This document shows positions 1 through 6,988 of a stretch of DNA of 11,931 nucleotides, in pieces (the stretch's first letter is position 1; each line of letters starts with the position of its first letter). The notes beneath the pieces were generated by a model. The model was not told the origin of the DNA and did not search any database. It worked only from the letters and a program-made list of their open reading frames with translations. Both the position numbers and the translations under genes were made by a program. Origin of the DNA: Candidatus Aminicenantota bacterium (GTDB lineage: Bacteria > Acidobacteriota > UBA4820 > DSQY01); the NCBI GenBank assembly GCA_027365515.1, contig DAHXMK010000188.1:1-11931 (forward strand). Reading direction: 5' to 3'.

Positions 1-299
1 CACCGGACCATTTCGTCCAGGAAAGCGGCGCGGGACTTTTTCAGGTTTTCGGCGTCAGGCGCTCCCAAGTTGATGAGGTACGTGTCGTGCGGAAGAATTT
101 GGTCCGGTTGGAATCCATGTTTCTCGCAGGCGGTCTTGAAAGCGTCGGCTTGCTCGCCGGTCAAGGGAGGAGCGCTCCACTGCCGCTGGTTTTTTACGAA
201 GAGGGCGAAAGCCGTGGCGCCGATTTCAGAGGCGTTGGCCGGAGCGTTCGCCGGCCCCCCGGAGGCGCTGACGTGGGCTCCTATGTATTTGGCAGCCAC
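1..299 (-). CDS. nfo: Deoxyribonuclease IV (AP endonuclease Nfo), N-terminal part, cut by window edge
   Basis: Nfo cuts DNA 5' to abasic sites in base excision repair; the family has a TIM-barrel fold with three zinc ions and acts in the cytoplasm. The reading frame stays open from 299 to base 1, giving 99 codons; the rest of the roughly 280-residue protein lies outside the window. The translation begins VAAKYIGAHVSASGG and contains FALFVKNQRQW and ILPHDTYLINLG, all hallmark Nfo segments. The His of LPHD (residue 71) matches the first zinc ligand of the family. The start is GTG at 299-297, preceded by a GGAAGG-type SD inside the end of the upstream thioredoxin gene; no ATG is available nearby. 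Only 6 bases separate the genes, so they are probably co-transcribed and translationally coupled. Confidence 0.93.
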   Translation of the reverse strand, partial: MAAKYIGAHVSASGGPANAPANASEIGATAFALFVKNQRQWSAPPLTGEQADAFKTACEKHGFQPDQILPHDTYLINLGAPDAENLKKSRAAFLDEMVR

Positions 300-305
300 G
301 AAGCT

Positions 306-845
306 CTAGGCCTTCCCGCCCTTGAGGATCGTGTCAACCGCCGAAACCATTTCCGAGTCAACTTCATGGCCGCGGTAGCGCACGACTCCGTCCCCGTCGA
401 GGACCAGGTTGGTCGGGATGCCTTCGACTCCCCAGACGTCCGACACCTTGTTGCCCGAATCCCAGAGGACTATGTAGGGCAGCTCGTACTTCTGTTCGAA
501 CTGGACGACGTCCTCGCGAGATTGCCTGAAATCAATCGTCACCGTTACGACTTGAACGCCCTTCGGAGTGTAAGTCTGATAGAAATCCTTGAGCGCCGGG
601 ATCTCGCGCCTGCACGGTGGGCACCAAGTGGCCCAGAAGACGACGACGACGGCCTTGCCATGAATTTGCTGGAGACTCATCGGCTTGCCGCCGCCGACTG
701 GTTCCAGCTTGAAGTCGGGCGCTTTCTGGCCAACCGCCACGCCGGCCTGCTGTGCCATAGGCGACAAGTAAGAGGAGGCGGCCATGGAGCCCACGAACGC
801 CGCTGCCATCAATAGGACTGCTATTTTTGCGTTACGGCTCATCAC
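306..845 (-). CDS. TlpA-like thioredoxin-fold protein, membrane-anchored or exported
   Basis: A 179-residue thiol-disulfide oxidoreductase of the TlpA/ResA/AhpC-TSA type, expected to act on the periplasmic side of the inner membrane. Residues 7-27 form an uncleaved anchor or signal segment with no lipobox Cys. The thioredoxin fold runs from about residue 40, with the redox motif FWATWCPPC (Cys75, Cys78) and a GIPT segment (142-145) carrying the cis-proline. The typical APDF entry motif of the family is at 42-45. Start: GTG at 845 directly followed by ATG at 842; a GGATGG-type SD fits either, so the length is 178 or 179. It lies just ahead of nfo and 120 bases after the sigma factor gene on the same strand. 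The client is unknown: cytochrome c maturation partners are absent, so a generic or stress-related reductase role is inferred. Confidence 0.88.
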   Translation of the reverse strand: MMSRNAKIAVLLMAAAFVGSMAASSYLSPMAQQAGVAVGQKAPDFKLEPVGGGKPMSLQQIHGKAVVVVFWATWCPPCRREIPALKDFYQTYTPKGVQVVTVTIDFRQSREDVVQFEQKYELPYIVLWDSGNKVSDVWGVEGIPTNLVLDGDGVVRYRGHEVDSEMVSAVDTILKGGKA

Positions 846-965
846 GAAACCATCCTTTCGGGGCGTCTTACAAGCAACGCCACTGGCTTATGAAAGCGGG
901 CGGCGCGGTTCTCTATTCCAGCCCTTGCTATAAGATGCACCAAAATGGCGCCCGTGACAAGTGCT

Positions 966-1703
966 TCAGGCTATGGCGGCCTCGTTCTGATGCCACCAGC
1001 CGGTCTCCTCAGCCAGCGGCTTGAGTTTGTCCTTAAGTATCATCCGCCCGCGGTGAATCCTGGACATCACCGTTCCGATGGGACACCCCATCCGCTTCGC
1101 GATCTCTTTGTAGGAGAAGCCGTCAACGAGGGAGAGGGAGAGCGCCGACCTGTAGTCTCCCGGAAGGGCCTCAAGCGCCTCGGCGACCTCTTCTCGCAGG
1201 CGGCTGTTTTCAAAGCTCGCCTGCGGATCGGCCGCGGCGGCGGGGGCGTCCACTTCCGCGTCCAGCACCTCTTCGATCTCTTCGTACGAGGTCTCGTTCT
1301 GGTGCCTCTTGGCCTTCCTGTAGTTGTTAATGAAGGTGTTCTTCATTATCCTGTAGAGCCACGCCTTGCAGTTTGTGCCTTGTTCGTACTTGTCGTAGAA
1401 GCGGTAGGCCCTCAAGATCGTCTCCTGAACCAGGTCCTGGGCGTCATCCTCGCTTCTTGTTATTTTCAGAGCCATGGAATGGAGGAAAGGAAAGTGGCAG
1501 AGGACCGTTTCTTCGAACTCCTGTTCGGAAACGTTTGGAATGATCACCGGCAGTGGCGATTCCAGCGAAGCCCCCGCATCCGCCCCGAACGGCGCGCCTT
1601 GCGCCTTGGCCGCGTTTTGTGGTATAGCCTTTAAGGCCTGCTTGAAAGGAGCGGCCTTGAAAGATTCCCTTGTTTTTTCGGCGCTCAATCGTCTGATTTC
1701 CAT
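966..1703 (-). CDS. RNA polymerase sigma factor, ECF (sigma-70 family)
   Basis: A 245-residue alternative sigma factor that would direct RNA polymerase to a dedicated set of promoters. Sigma region 2 spans about residues 63-131, with DDAQDLVQETILRAYRFYDKY and the conserved AWLYRIMKNTFINNYRK segment. Region 4 spans about 172-228, with the helix-turn-helix SYKEIAKRMGCPIGTVMSR. The start is ATG at 1703, chosen because GGAGGT (1708-1713 on the minus strand) sits four bases upstream; an open frame continues to 1874 but has no comparable SD. Residues 1-59 precede the conserved core and are Ala/Pro/Lys-rich, so this is longer than usual for ECF factors (about 170-200 residues). No anti-sigma gene is adjacent. 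Its 5' end overlaps dprA by 47 bases on the opposite strand. ECF assignment is firm; the regulon is unknown. Confidence 0.93.
   Translation of the reverse strand: MEIRRLSAEKTRESFKAAPFKQALKAIPQNAAKAQGAPFGADAGASLESPLPVIIPNVSEQEFEETVLCHFPFLHSMALKITRSEDDAQDLVQETILRAYRFYDKYEQGTNCKAWLYRIMKNTFINNYRKAKRHQNETSYEEIEEVLDAEVDAPAAAADPQASFENSRLREEVAEALEALPGDYRSALSLSLVDGFSYKEIAKRMGCPIGTVMSRIHRGRMILKDKLKPLAEETGWWHQNEAAIA
1599..1628 (+). promoter_or_regulatory. Candidate dprA promoter inside the sigma factor gene
   Basis: TTGCGC (1599-1604), an 18-base spacer and TATAGC (1623-1628) lie 29-58 bases before the TTG start of dprA. Both boxes are only partial matches to the consensus. Because the dprA 5' end overlaps the sigma gene, any dprA promoter must sit within that coding sequence. 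Confidence 0.3.
1645..1651 (+). promoter_or_regulatory. Ribosome binding site that fixes the TTG start of dprA
   Basis: AAAGGAG five bases before TTG 1657. No comparable SD precedes the upstream in-frame ATG at 1474, and the resulting 365-residue product matches DprA family length. Confidence 0.75.
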
Positions 1704-2754
1704 ATCAACCTCCGATCGCGCCCGCCTTTTCCAGGATGAGGAGGTGATCTCCTCGCTGGCGGCGGGCCAGCTCCCCCGAAGGAGCGACCCTAAAATAAGC
1801 AAGGCTCTTGCCAAACTGGACTTGGAAAAATCCCGGCGGGAGGACGAGGCGGCACTGGCGTCCGGAATGTCCATATTGGCATGGCCCGACGAGCGCTACC
1901 CGAGGCTGTTGAGAGAGATTCCGGATCCGCCCCCGGCCCTTTATCTGCGGGGTTCCTCGGAGGTTTTCGACTTGCCGGCGGTTGCCGTCGTCGGCTCGCG
2001 CCTCTCCACGGTTTACGGACAGAACGTCGCCAGAATGCTGGGCGCCGATCTGGCCAGGGAAGGTTGCGCGGTTGTTTCAGGGCTGGCTCGCGGAATTGAT
2101 ACAGCGGCGCACGAAGGTTCGCTAGCCGTGATCGGCCGCGCCATCGCGATCCTGGGCACCGGGCTCGACGTCATCTATCCTAAAGAAAACGAAGCGCTCT
2201 ATGGGCAAATTCTCGACGCGGGCGGGGCCATTCTGACGGAGAATCCTCCGGGGGTTCCGCCCATTCCGCGAAACTTTCCGGTCCGAAACAGAATCATCGC
2301 GGGAATAGCATGGGGTACGGTCGTTGTTGAAGCGGACGGAAGGTCAGGCTCTCTTGTAACAGCCCGTTTCACCCTTGAAACGGGAAGAGAATTGTTTGGC
2401 GTCCCCCACAACATCACTTCAAGAACCGGCTCCGGGCCGAACACGCTGATTCAGAAGGGCGCCAAACTGGTTCAAAGGGTGGAGGACATCATAGAGGAGA
2501 TGCCCTCAAATCTTCGATGCGCTTTGCGTCCTTGCAGTAAGAGGGAGGAGCTGGATTCACAGCCGGACGGAGAGGCCTCAATGCTTCTGCGAAAGCTCCA
2601 GCCGGACGAGCCCAAGAGCATAGACAAGCTCTGCGAGGAGACGGGCTGGCCGACCTCGAAAGTGCTCGCCGTCCTGTTGGAGTTGAAAATTGCTGGCGCC
2701 TGTGTAGAATTGCCGGGGATGCGCTACGCCCTGGCGAGCGCCGCTCCCCGTTGA
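1657..2754 (+). CDS. dprA: DNA-processing protein DprA (Smf)
   Basis: DprA binds incoming single-stranded DNA and loads RecA during natural transformation; it is also widespread in bacteria not known to be transformable. The 365-residue product has a short, poorly conserved N-terminal region (1-70), a Rossmann-type core (about 75-280) with VVGSR (111-115), SGLARGIDTAAHEGSL (141-156), NFPVRNRIIAG (206-216) and GRSGSLVTAR (228-237), and a C-terminal winged-helix domain (about 305-360). The start is TTG at 1657, because AAAGGAG (1645-1651) lies five bases upstream and the length then matches the family; the open frame back to 1474 runs antisense through the sigma gene. GVPHN stands where many DprA proteins have GVPGN. 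It is followed 55 bases later by topA, a frequent dprA-topA order. Confidence 0.95.
   Translation: MKDSLVFSALNRLISISTSDRARLFQDEEVISSLAAGQLPRRSDPKISKALAKLDLEKSRREDEAALASGMSILAWPDERYPRLLREIPDPPPALYLRGSSEVFDLPAVAVVGSRLSTVYGQNVARMLGADLAREGCAVVSGLARGIDTAAHEGSLAVIGRAIAILGTGLDVIYPKENEALYGQILDAGGAILTENPPGVPPIPRNFPVRNRIIAGIAWGTVVVEADGRSGSLVTARFTLETGRELFGVPHNITSRTGSGPNTLIQKGAKLVQRVEDIIEEMPSNLRCALRPCSKREELDSQPDGEASMLLRKLQPDEPKSIDKLCEETGWPTSKVLAVLLELKIAGACVELPGMRYALASAAPR
1708..1713 (-). promoter_or_regulatory. Ribosome binding site that fixes the ATG start of the sigma factor
   Basis: GGAGGT on the minus strand four bases before ATG 1703. It lies inside the dprA coding sequence on the other strand and decides against the longer open frame starting at 1874. 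Confidence 0.8.
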
Positions 2755-2760
2755 CCGGGG

Positions 2761-2779
2761 GCGCGGTTTCGGGCCGCGC
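2761..2779 (+). other. GC-rich hairpin between dprA and topA
   Basis: GCGCGG (2761-2766) and CCGCGC (2774-2779) form a perfect six-base stem with a seven-base loop directly after the dprA stop. No U-tract follows, so it is not a standard terminator; it may stabilise the dprA mRNA end or tune read-through into topA. Confidence 0.4.
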
Positions 2780-2786
2780 TCGCGTC

Positions 2787-2792
2787 TATAAA
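2787..2792 (+). promoter_or_regulatory. Possible -10 box upstream of topA
   Basis: TATAAA lies 17 bases before the topA ATG. A transcript from it would begin close to the AAGGAG SD at 2800. There is no convincing -35 hexamer at 16-18 bases upstream, where the GC-rich hairpin sits, so this is weak. Confidence 0.25.
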
Positions 2793-2809
2793 GATAGAGA
2801 AGGAGAAAA

Positions 2810-5194
2810 ATGGCCTCCACGCTACTGATCGTCGAATCTCCAGCCAAAGCGAAGACAATAGGCAAATACCTTGGCAAAAATTTTCACGTCAAGGCTTCAA
2901 TGGGCCACGTGCGAGACCTTCCCGACAAGAAGATAGCCGTGGACGTGGAGAAGGATTTCGCGCCCAGCTTCGTCGTGCTTCCAAGCAAGAAGGCTGTGGT
3001 TTCGGAGATTCACGGCGCGGCAAAGAAGGCGGACAAGATTCTGCTGGCGGCAGACCCTGACCGCGAAGGCGAAGCCATCTGTTACCACCTAGGGGAGATT
3101 TTAAAGGACACCAACAAGCCCGTCGGAAGGGTCCTCTTTCACGAAATCACCTCCTCGGCGATCAAGAAGGCCGTCGAGGAGCCGCTGGAGATAGACCCGC
3201 ACAAGGTTTCCGCCCAGATCGCAAGAAGGATAATTGACCGGCTCGTCGGCTACAAGGTCAGCCCTCTTCTGTGGGACAAAGTGAAGAAAGGGCTCTCCGC
3301 CGGCCGCGTCCAGACCGTCGCGCTAAGAATGATCTGCGAGCGCGAGGCCGAGATTGGGGCCTTTCAGCCCCGCGAGTACTGGGTCGTGAGCGCCACGCTC
3401 GAAGGCGAGGCGAAGAAGTCATTCCAGGCCCGCCTTACCCACGTGTCGAAAGAGAAGGCGAACATCGAGAACGCCGAACGGAACGGGGCTCTTCGCGCTT
3501 CGCTTGAAGGCAAGCCCTGGAGCGTGGCCAGCGTCGAAAAGAAACGGCAGAAGCGGTCGCCCCTTCCTCCTTTCACAACGAGCAAGCTTCAGCAGGAGGC
3601 GGCCAGGATGTTGAAATTTCCGGTGAAAAGGACCATGTCCATCGCCCAAAAACTGTACGAGGGCGTGGATTTGGCTAAGGGCGAAACGGCCGGCCTCATC
3701 ACTTACATGCGCACGGACAGCACCCGCTTGTCTCCGGAGGCGGTTGAGAAGGCGCGCGACTTCATCGCCAAGGAGTACGGCGGCGAGCTTGTCCCCGCGA
3801 AGCCCCGCTTTTACGCACCGGCCAAGGCGGCCCAGGACGCCCATGAGGCAATACGCCCGACCGACGTGACCAGAACCCCGGATTCGGTCAAAGAATACTT
3901 GGGGCGAGAGGAGTACTCCCTCTATAAGCTGATCTGGAAGCGGTTCGTTGCGAGCCAGATGGCGGACGCCCTCTTCGACAACACACGCGCCCAAATCGAA
4001 TGCGGCGAAGCGACTTTCCTGGCGCAGGGGTCCGTGCTCGTCTTCCCCGGCTTCAAGGCGGCGTACGAAGTCGAAGCGGAGGAAGAGGGCGAGGGCAAGG
4101 GCGCGCTTCCGCCTCTCAACGAGGGAGAGCCGCTCACTCTGCTGGATCTGCAGTCCGAACAGAAGTTCACCGAGCCGCCGCCGCGATATACCGAGGCGAC
4201 CCTGGTGAAGGCCCTGGAAGAGAACGGCATCGGCCGCCCCTCGACCTACGCGGCGATCATCTCCACGATCCAGGACCGCGACTATGTGATGAAGGAACAG
4301 GCGTGGCTGAAGCCGACCGGCCTCGGCCAGGTCGTCAGCGAGCTTCTGGTCAAACACTTCCCGTCGCTTTTCGACATAGGCTACACCGCCTCGATGGAGG
4401 CCGAGCTGGACAAGGTCGAGGAGGGCAAAGAGCCGCGCCTGGCGCTTTTGAAGAGGTTTTATAAAGGGTTCTCGAAGGAGCTTGAGGCGGCCGAGGGCGA
4501 CATGGCCAACTTGAGGACCGAGGGCGAAGCAACCAACGAGGTGTGCGAGAAGTGCGGCCGCCCGATGGTCTTGAAGGTCGGAAAATTCGGAAAGTTCCTG
4601 GCCTGCTCCGGCTATCCCGAATGCAAGACAACGAGGCCACTCGCAGGTGAAGTGGTCATGGAGGTGCCCAAGGGCGCGGAAGTGTGCGAGAAGTGCGGCC
4701 ACAAAATGGTTATGAAGCAAGGACGCTTCGGCGCCTTCCTCGCCTGCGAAAATTATCCTGAATGCAAGAACACCAAAAAGATCCGCCGGGACAAGGAGGG
4801 CAAGGCCGTCCTTCACCAGGACGAGATCCTCGAGGAGAAGTGCCCCGAGTGCAAGAGCCCTCTCGTCAAGAAGCACGGGAGATACGGCGCCTTCGTCGCC
4901 TGCTCCAACTACCCGAAGTGCAAATACATCAAGAAAGAGGCGCTCGACGTGCCTTGCCCCAAGTGCGGCGAGCCGCTCGCGAAGCGCTTCTCCAAGAGCC
5001 GCAGGATCTTTTACGGCTGCACGGGCTATCCCAAGTGCGACTTTGTTTCATGGGACAAGCCGGTCAAGGGCACCTGCAACATCTGCCAGAGCCCTTACCT
5101 CGTCGAAAAGCGCCGTGGCGGCGACACGGTCGTCGCCTGCCCCACCAAAAACTGCAAAGGCCCGGCTGGCGAGACGACGAAACAAGCGGGCTGA
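2810..5194 (+). CDS. topA: DNA topoisomerase I (type IA)
   Basis: TopA relaxes negative supercoils by transient single-strand cleavage and is essential in most bacteria. The 794-residue protein has an N-terminal TOPRIM domain (about 4-115) with Glu9 and the metal-binding DPDRE (Asp82, Asp84, Glu86), then the type IA core with the catalytic Tyr299 in LITYMRTDSTRLS. RPST in GIGRPSTYAAIISTIQDRDY is also typical. The C-terminus from about residue 575 carries five successive four-Cys zinc ribbons, each a CxxC followed by a second Cys pair: four of the zf-C4_Topoisom kind ending GYPEC, NYPEC, NYPKC or GYPKC, and a fifth divergent one near 754-783 ending CPTKNC. ATG at 2810 is preceded by AAGGAG four bases upstream. 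The gene is probably transcribed with dprA, with a possible extra promoter in the gap. Confidence 0.98.
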   Translation: MASTLLIVESPAKAKTIGKYLGKNFHVKASMGHVRDLPDKKIAVDVEKDFAPSFVVLPSKKAVVSEIHGAAKKADKILLAADPDREGEAICYHLGEILKDTNKPVGRVLFHEITSSAIKKAVEEPLEIDPHKVSAQIARRIIDRLVGYKVSPLLWDKVKKGLSAGRVQTVALRMICEREAEIGAFQPREYWVVSATLEGEAKKSFQARLTHVSKEKANIENAERNGALRASLEGKPWSVASVEKKRQKRSPLPPFTTSKLQQEAARMLKFPVKRTMSIAQKLYEGVDLAKGETAGLITYMRTDSTRLSPEAVEKARDFIAKEYGGELVPAKPRFYAPAKAAQDAHEAIRPTDVTRTPDSVKEYLGREEYSLYKLIWKRFVASQMADALFDNTRAQIECGEATFLAQGSVLVFPGFKAAYEVEAEEEGEGKGALPPLNEGEPLTLLDLQSEQKFTEPPPRYTEATLVKALEENGIGRPSTYAAIISTIQDRDYVMKEQAWLKPTGLGQVVSELLVKHFPSLFDIGYTASMEAELDKVEEGKEPRLALLKRFYKGFSKELEAAEGDMANLRTEGEATNEVCEKCGRPMVLKVGKFGKFLACSGYPECKTTRPLAGEVVMEVPKGAEVCEKCGHKMVMKQGRFGAFLACENYPECKNTKKIRRDKEGKAVLHQDEILEEKCPECKSPLVKKHGRYGAFVACSNYPKCKYIKKEALDVPCPKCGEPLAKRFSKSRRIFYGCTGYPKCDFVSWDKPVKGTCNICQSPYLVEKRRGGDTVVACPTKNCKGPAGETTKQAG

Positions 5195-5246
5195 AAGAGG
5201 CGGTCGCAAAACGCCACAAATTGCCGCTCAGCGGTCCTTATGTCTT

Positions 5247-6488
5247 TTAGGCTTCCACTTTCCGTCCGCCAACAAAAACCGCGTTAAGCGGGTTTTCGGC
5301 GAACGGGTAGAAAAGATGAAGGTAGGAGGGGACGTTCCAGATGCAGAGGTCGGCTGCTTTGCCAACGGCAATGGAGCCCACTTCCTCGTCCATTCTTAAA
5401 GCGTAAGCGGCGTTGAGGGTCATCGCCCAGACCGCTTCCTCTGGCATCATTCCCATTCCGAAGACCGCGAGCGTCAGGACCATCAGCGCGTTTGCCGTAT
5501 AGCTCGAGCCCGGGTTGCAGTCCGAGGCAATGGCTACCGGGCAACCGGCCTCGATGAAGGCGCGCGCCTTGGCGTAAGGTTTTCTCAGGTAAAACGCCGT
5601 CGCGGGAAGGAGCGTCGCGCACACCCCGGCCGCGGCCATTTTCTCGATGCCCTCCTCCGAGGCGGCGAGCAGATGGTCGGCGGAAACCGCTCCCACCTCG
5701 GCGGCCAGTGAAGCCCCGCCGGTGTCTTCTATTTCGTCCGCGTGGATTCGAGGCAGGAGCCCGAGGGCCTTCCCGCTGGTCAAAATGCGGCGCGACTGCT
5801 CCAGAGTGAAGGCGCCATCCTCGCAGAAGACGTCGCAGAAGCGCGCCAGTTTTTTTCTCGCCACGCCCGGTAGAATCTCGCCGCAAATCAAGTCAACGTA
5901 TCCGTCGGGCGAACCTTTGAACTCCGGCGGAACAAAGTGAGCAGAAAGGCAGGTCGCCGCCACGCGCTGAGAGCCTTCGCCGGCCATAGCCTTGATCGCC
6001 TCAAGCTGCTTCAACTCGCTTTCAAGGCTAAGCCCGTAGCCGCTCTTGGCCTCGAAGGTCGTCACGCCGTGGCTGAGCAGGCGCCTGGCGTGAGCCCGGC
6101 CGGAGGCGAGAAGCTCACCGGGCGAAGCGGCCCGCACGGCCCGCATCGTGGAAAGAATTCCTCCGCCGGCCTTTCCTATCTCCATGTAGGTGGCGCCCTT
6201 TAATCGCAGGACAAGCTCGTTGGCGCGATCCCCCATGAAAGGAATGTGAGTGTGGGAGTCAACGAATCCGGGCATGACCGTGCGGCCTGATGCATCCAGC
6301 CGCCGCGATGCCGTGGCCTCTTTGACGTCGCTCCACGGCCCGACGTAGCTGATGGTCCGGCCTTTAACGCCGACCGCGCCGTCAGCAATGACTGGAAGCT
6401 CCTTCAGCGAGGCGCCGGTCCTCGGCCCATTCTGGTGGCACGTGACCAGACAGCCTATGGGGCCGATCAGAAGATCGAAGTCCGCCAT
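5247..6488 (-). CDS. hutI: Imidazolonepropionase
   Basis: HutI hydrolyses 4-imidazolone-5-propanoate to N-formimino-L-glutamate, the third step of histidine degradation, in the cytosol. The 413-residue product has the normal family length and an amidohydrolase TIM-barrel. Visible metal ligands are His79 and His81 in DSHTH, His184 in SAHFVPPE, His249 in RIHADEI, and Asp323 in ASDCNPGSS. HutI-specific stretches include GGGILSTMRAVRAAS and GVTTFEAKSGYGL. The start is ATG at 6488, which shares one base with the TGA of the upstream divIVA-like gene (TGATG) and has AAGG six bases upstream; a TTG at 6491 is the alternative. No hutH, hutU or hutG is in the window, so its partners must lie elsewhere. 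It is convergent with topA, 52 bases apart, without a strong terminator between them. Confidence 0.95.
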   Translation of the reverse strand: MADFDLLIGPIGCLVTCHQNGPRTGASLKELPVIADGAVGVKGRTISYVGPWSDVKEATASRRLDASGRTVMPGFVDSHTHIPFMGDRANELVLRLKGATYMEIGKAGGGILSTMRAVRAASPGELLASGRAHARRLLSHGVTTFEAKSGYGLSLESELKQLEAIKAMAGEGSQRVAATCLSAHFVPPEFKGSPDGYVDLICGEILPGVARKKLARFCDVFCEDGAFTLEQSRRILTSGKALGLLPRIHADEIEDTGGASLAAEVGAVSADHLLAASEEGIEKMAAAGVCATLLPATAFYLRKPYAKARAFIEAGCPVAIASDCNPGSSYTANALMVLTLAVFGMGMMPEEAVWAMTLNAAYALRMDEEVGSIAVGKAADLCIWNVPSYLHLFYPFAENPLNAVFVGGRKVEA

Positions 6489-6988
6489 CAAGAACCTTTT
6501 CCGAAGGAAACGGCGTTTTCTTCGGACTTCTTCTCCTCCACGGCATCAACCAGGGCGCTGACGCGGCGAACCAAGTCCCTGATCGAGCCTAGGAGGTTTT
6601 CGCGTTCCAGCTTGAGGTCCATGATCTGGCGCTCGACTTCATGGGCCCTGATCTGCGAATCCTGCAACGCCGACTCGCCTTTGACCTGGGCCTCCTCTAT
6701 GATGCTCTGGGCTTCTCTCAGAGCCTGAGCCTTCACCTCGCCGGCGGTCTTCTGGGCGAGATAGAGGGCTTCCTTCAAAAGGTTCTCGCGGCGGCGGAAC
6801 TCGTCCAGGCTGGCGGAGAGCGTCTCGATTTCCTTTTGCATCCTGGCGTTGCCAAGAACCACCTCCTGGTATGATTCGGCCACCGCGGCCAGGTAGAGCT
6901 TTACGTCTTCCGGGTCGAAGCCCCGCATGACCTTGCGGAACGAGTGGCTCTGGATCTCGATGGGCGAAAGGGTGTGGCGGGCCGTCAT
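6488..6988 (-). CDS. DivIVA-domain protein
   Basis: A 166-residue coiled-coil protein. The N-terminal part, with LSPIEIQSHSFRKVMRGFDP and then EDVKLYLAAVAESY, matches the membrane- and curvature-binding DivIVA head; the rest, about residues 35-150, is charged heptad-like helix with no membrane segment. DivIVA proteins mark poles or division sites in Gram-positives; homologues in Gram-negative groups are less understood. ATG at 6988 forms an ATGA overlap with the yggS stop and has a perfect GGAGG six bases upstream. Pairing of yggS with divIVA-like genes is a widespread arrangement, which supports the call. The exact cell role here is not known. Confidence 0.85.
   Translation of the reverse strand: MTARHTLSPIEIQSHSFRKVMRGFDPEDVKLYLAAVAESYQEVVLGNARMQKEIETLSASLDEFRRRENLLKEALYLAQKTAGEVKAQALREAQSIIEEAQVKGESALQDSQIRAHEVERQIMDLKLERENLLGSIRDLVRRVSALVDAVEEKKSEENAVSFGKGS

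Noticed and set aside
87..815. 242-codon plus-strand frame across the thioredoxin gene and the start of nfo
   Set aside because: Antisense to two well-supported genes, with no family features.
1474..1656. Upstream extension of the dprA frame
   Set aside because: Entirely antisense to the sigma factor coding region, without an SD; the TTG at 1657 has a strong SD and gives normal DprA length.
1704..1874. Upstream extension of the sigma factor frame
   Set aside because: It lies antisense to dprA and lacks an SD; ATG 1703 has GGAGGT just upstream.
3419..4876. 485-codon open frame antisense to topA
   Set aside because: It is the complement of an unmistakable topA; long antisense frames are expected in GC-rich, codon-biased genes, and the translation has no recognisable domain.
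5195..5246. Terminator between convergent topA and hutI
   Set aside because: Only a four-base stem (CCGC/GCGG at 5224-5234) followed by a mixed T-rich stretch; too weak to annotate.
5284..5886. 200-codon minus-strand frame inside hutI
   Set aside because: An out-of-frame shadow of hutI, Arg/Gly-rich as expected for a shifted frame in GC-rich DNA.
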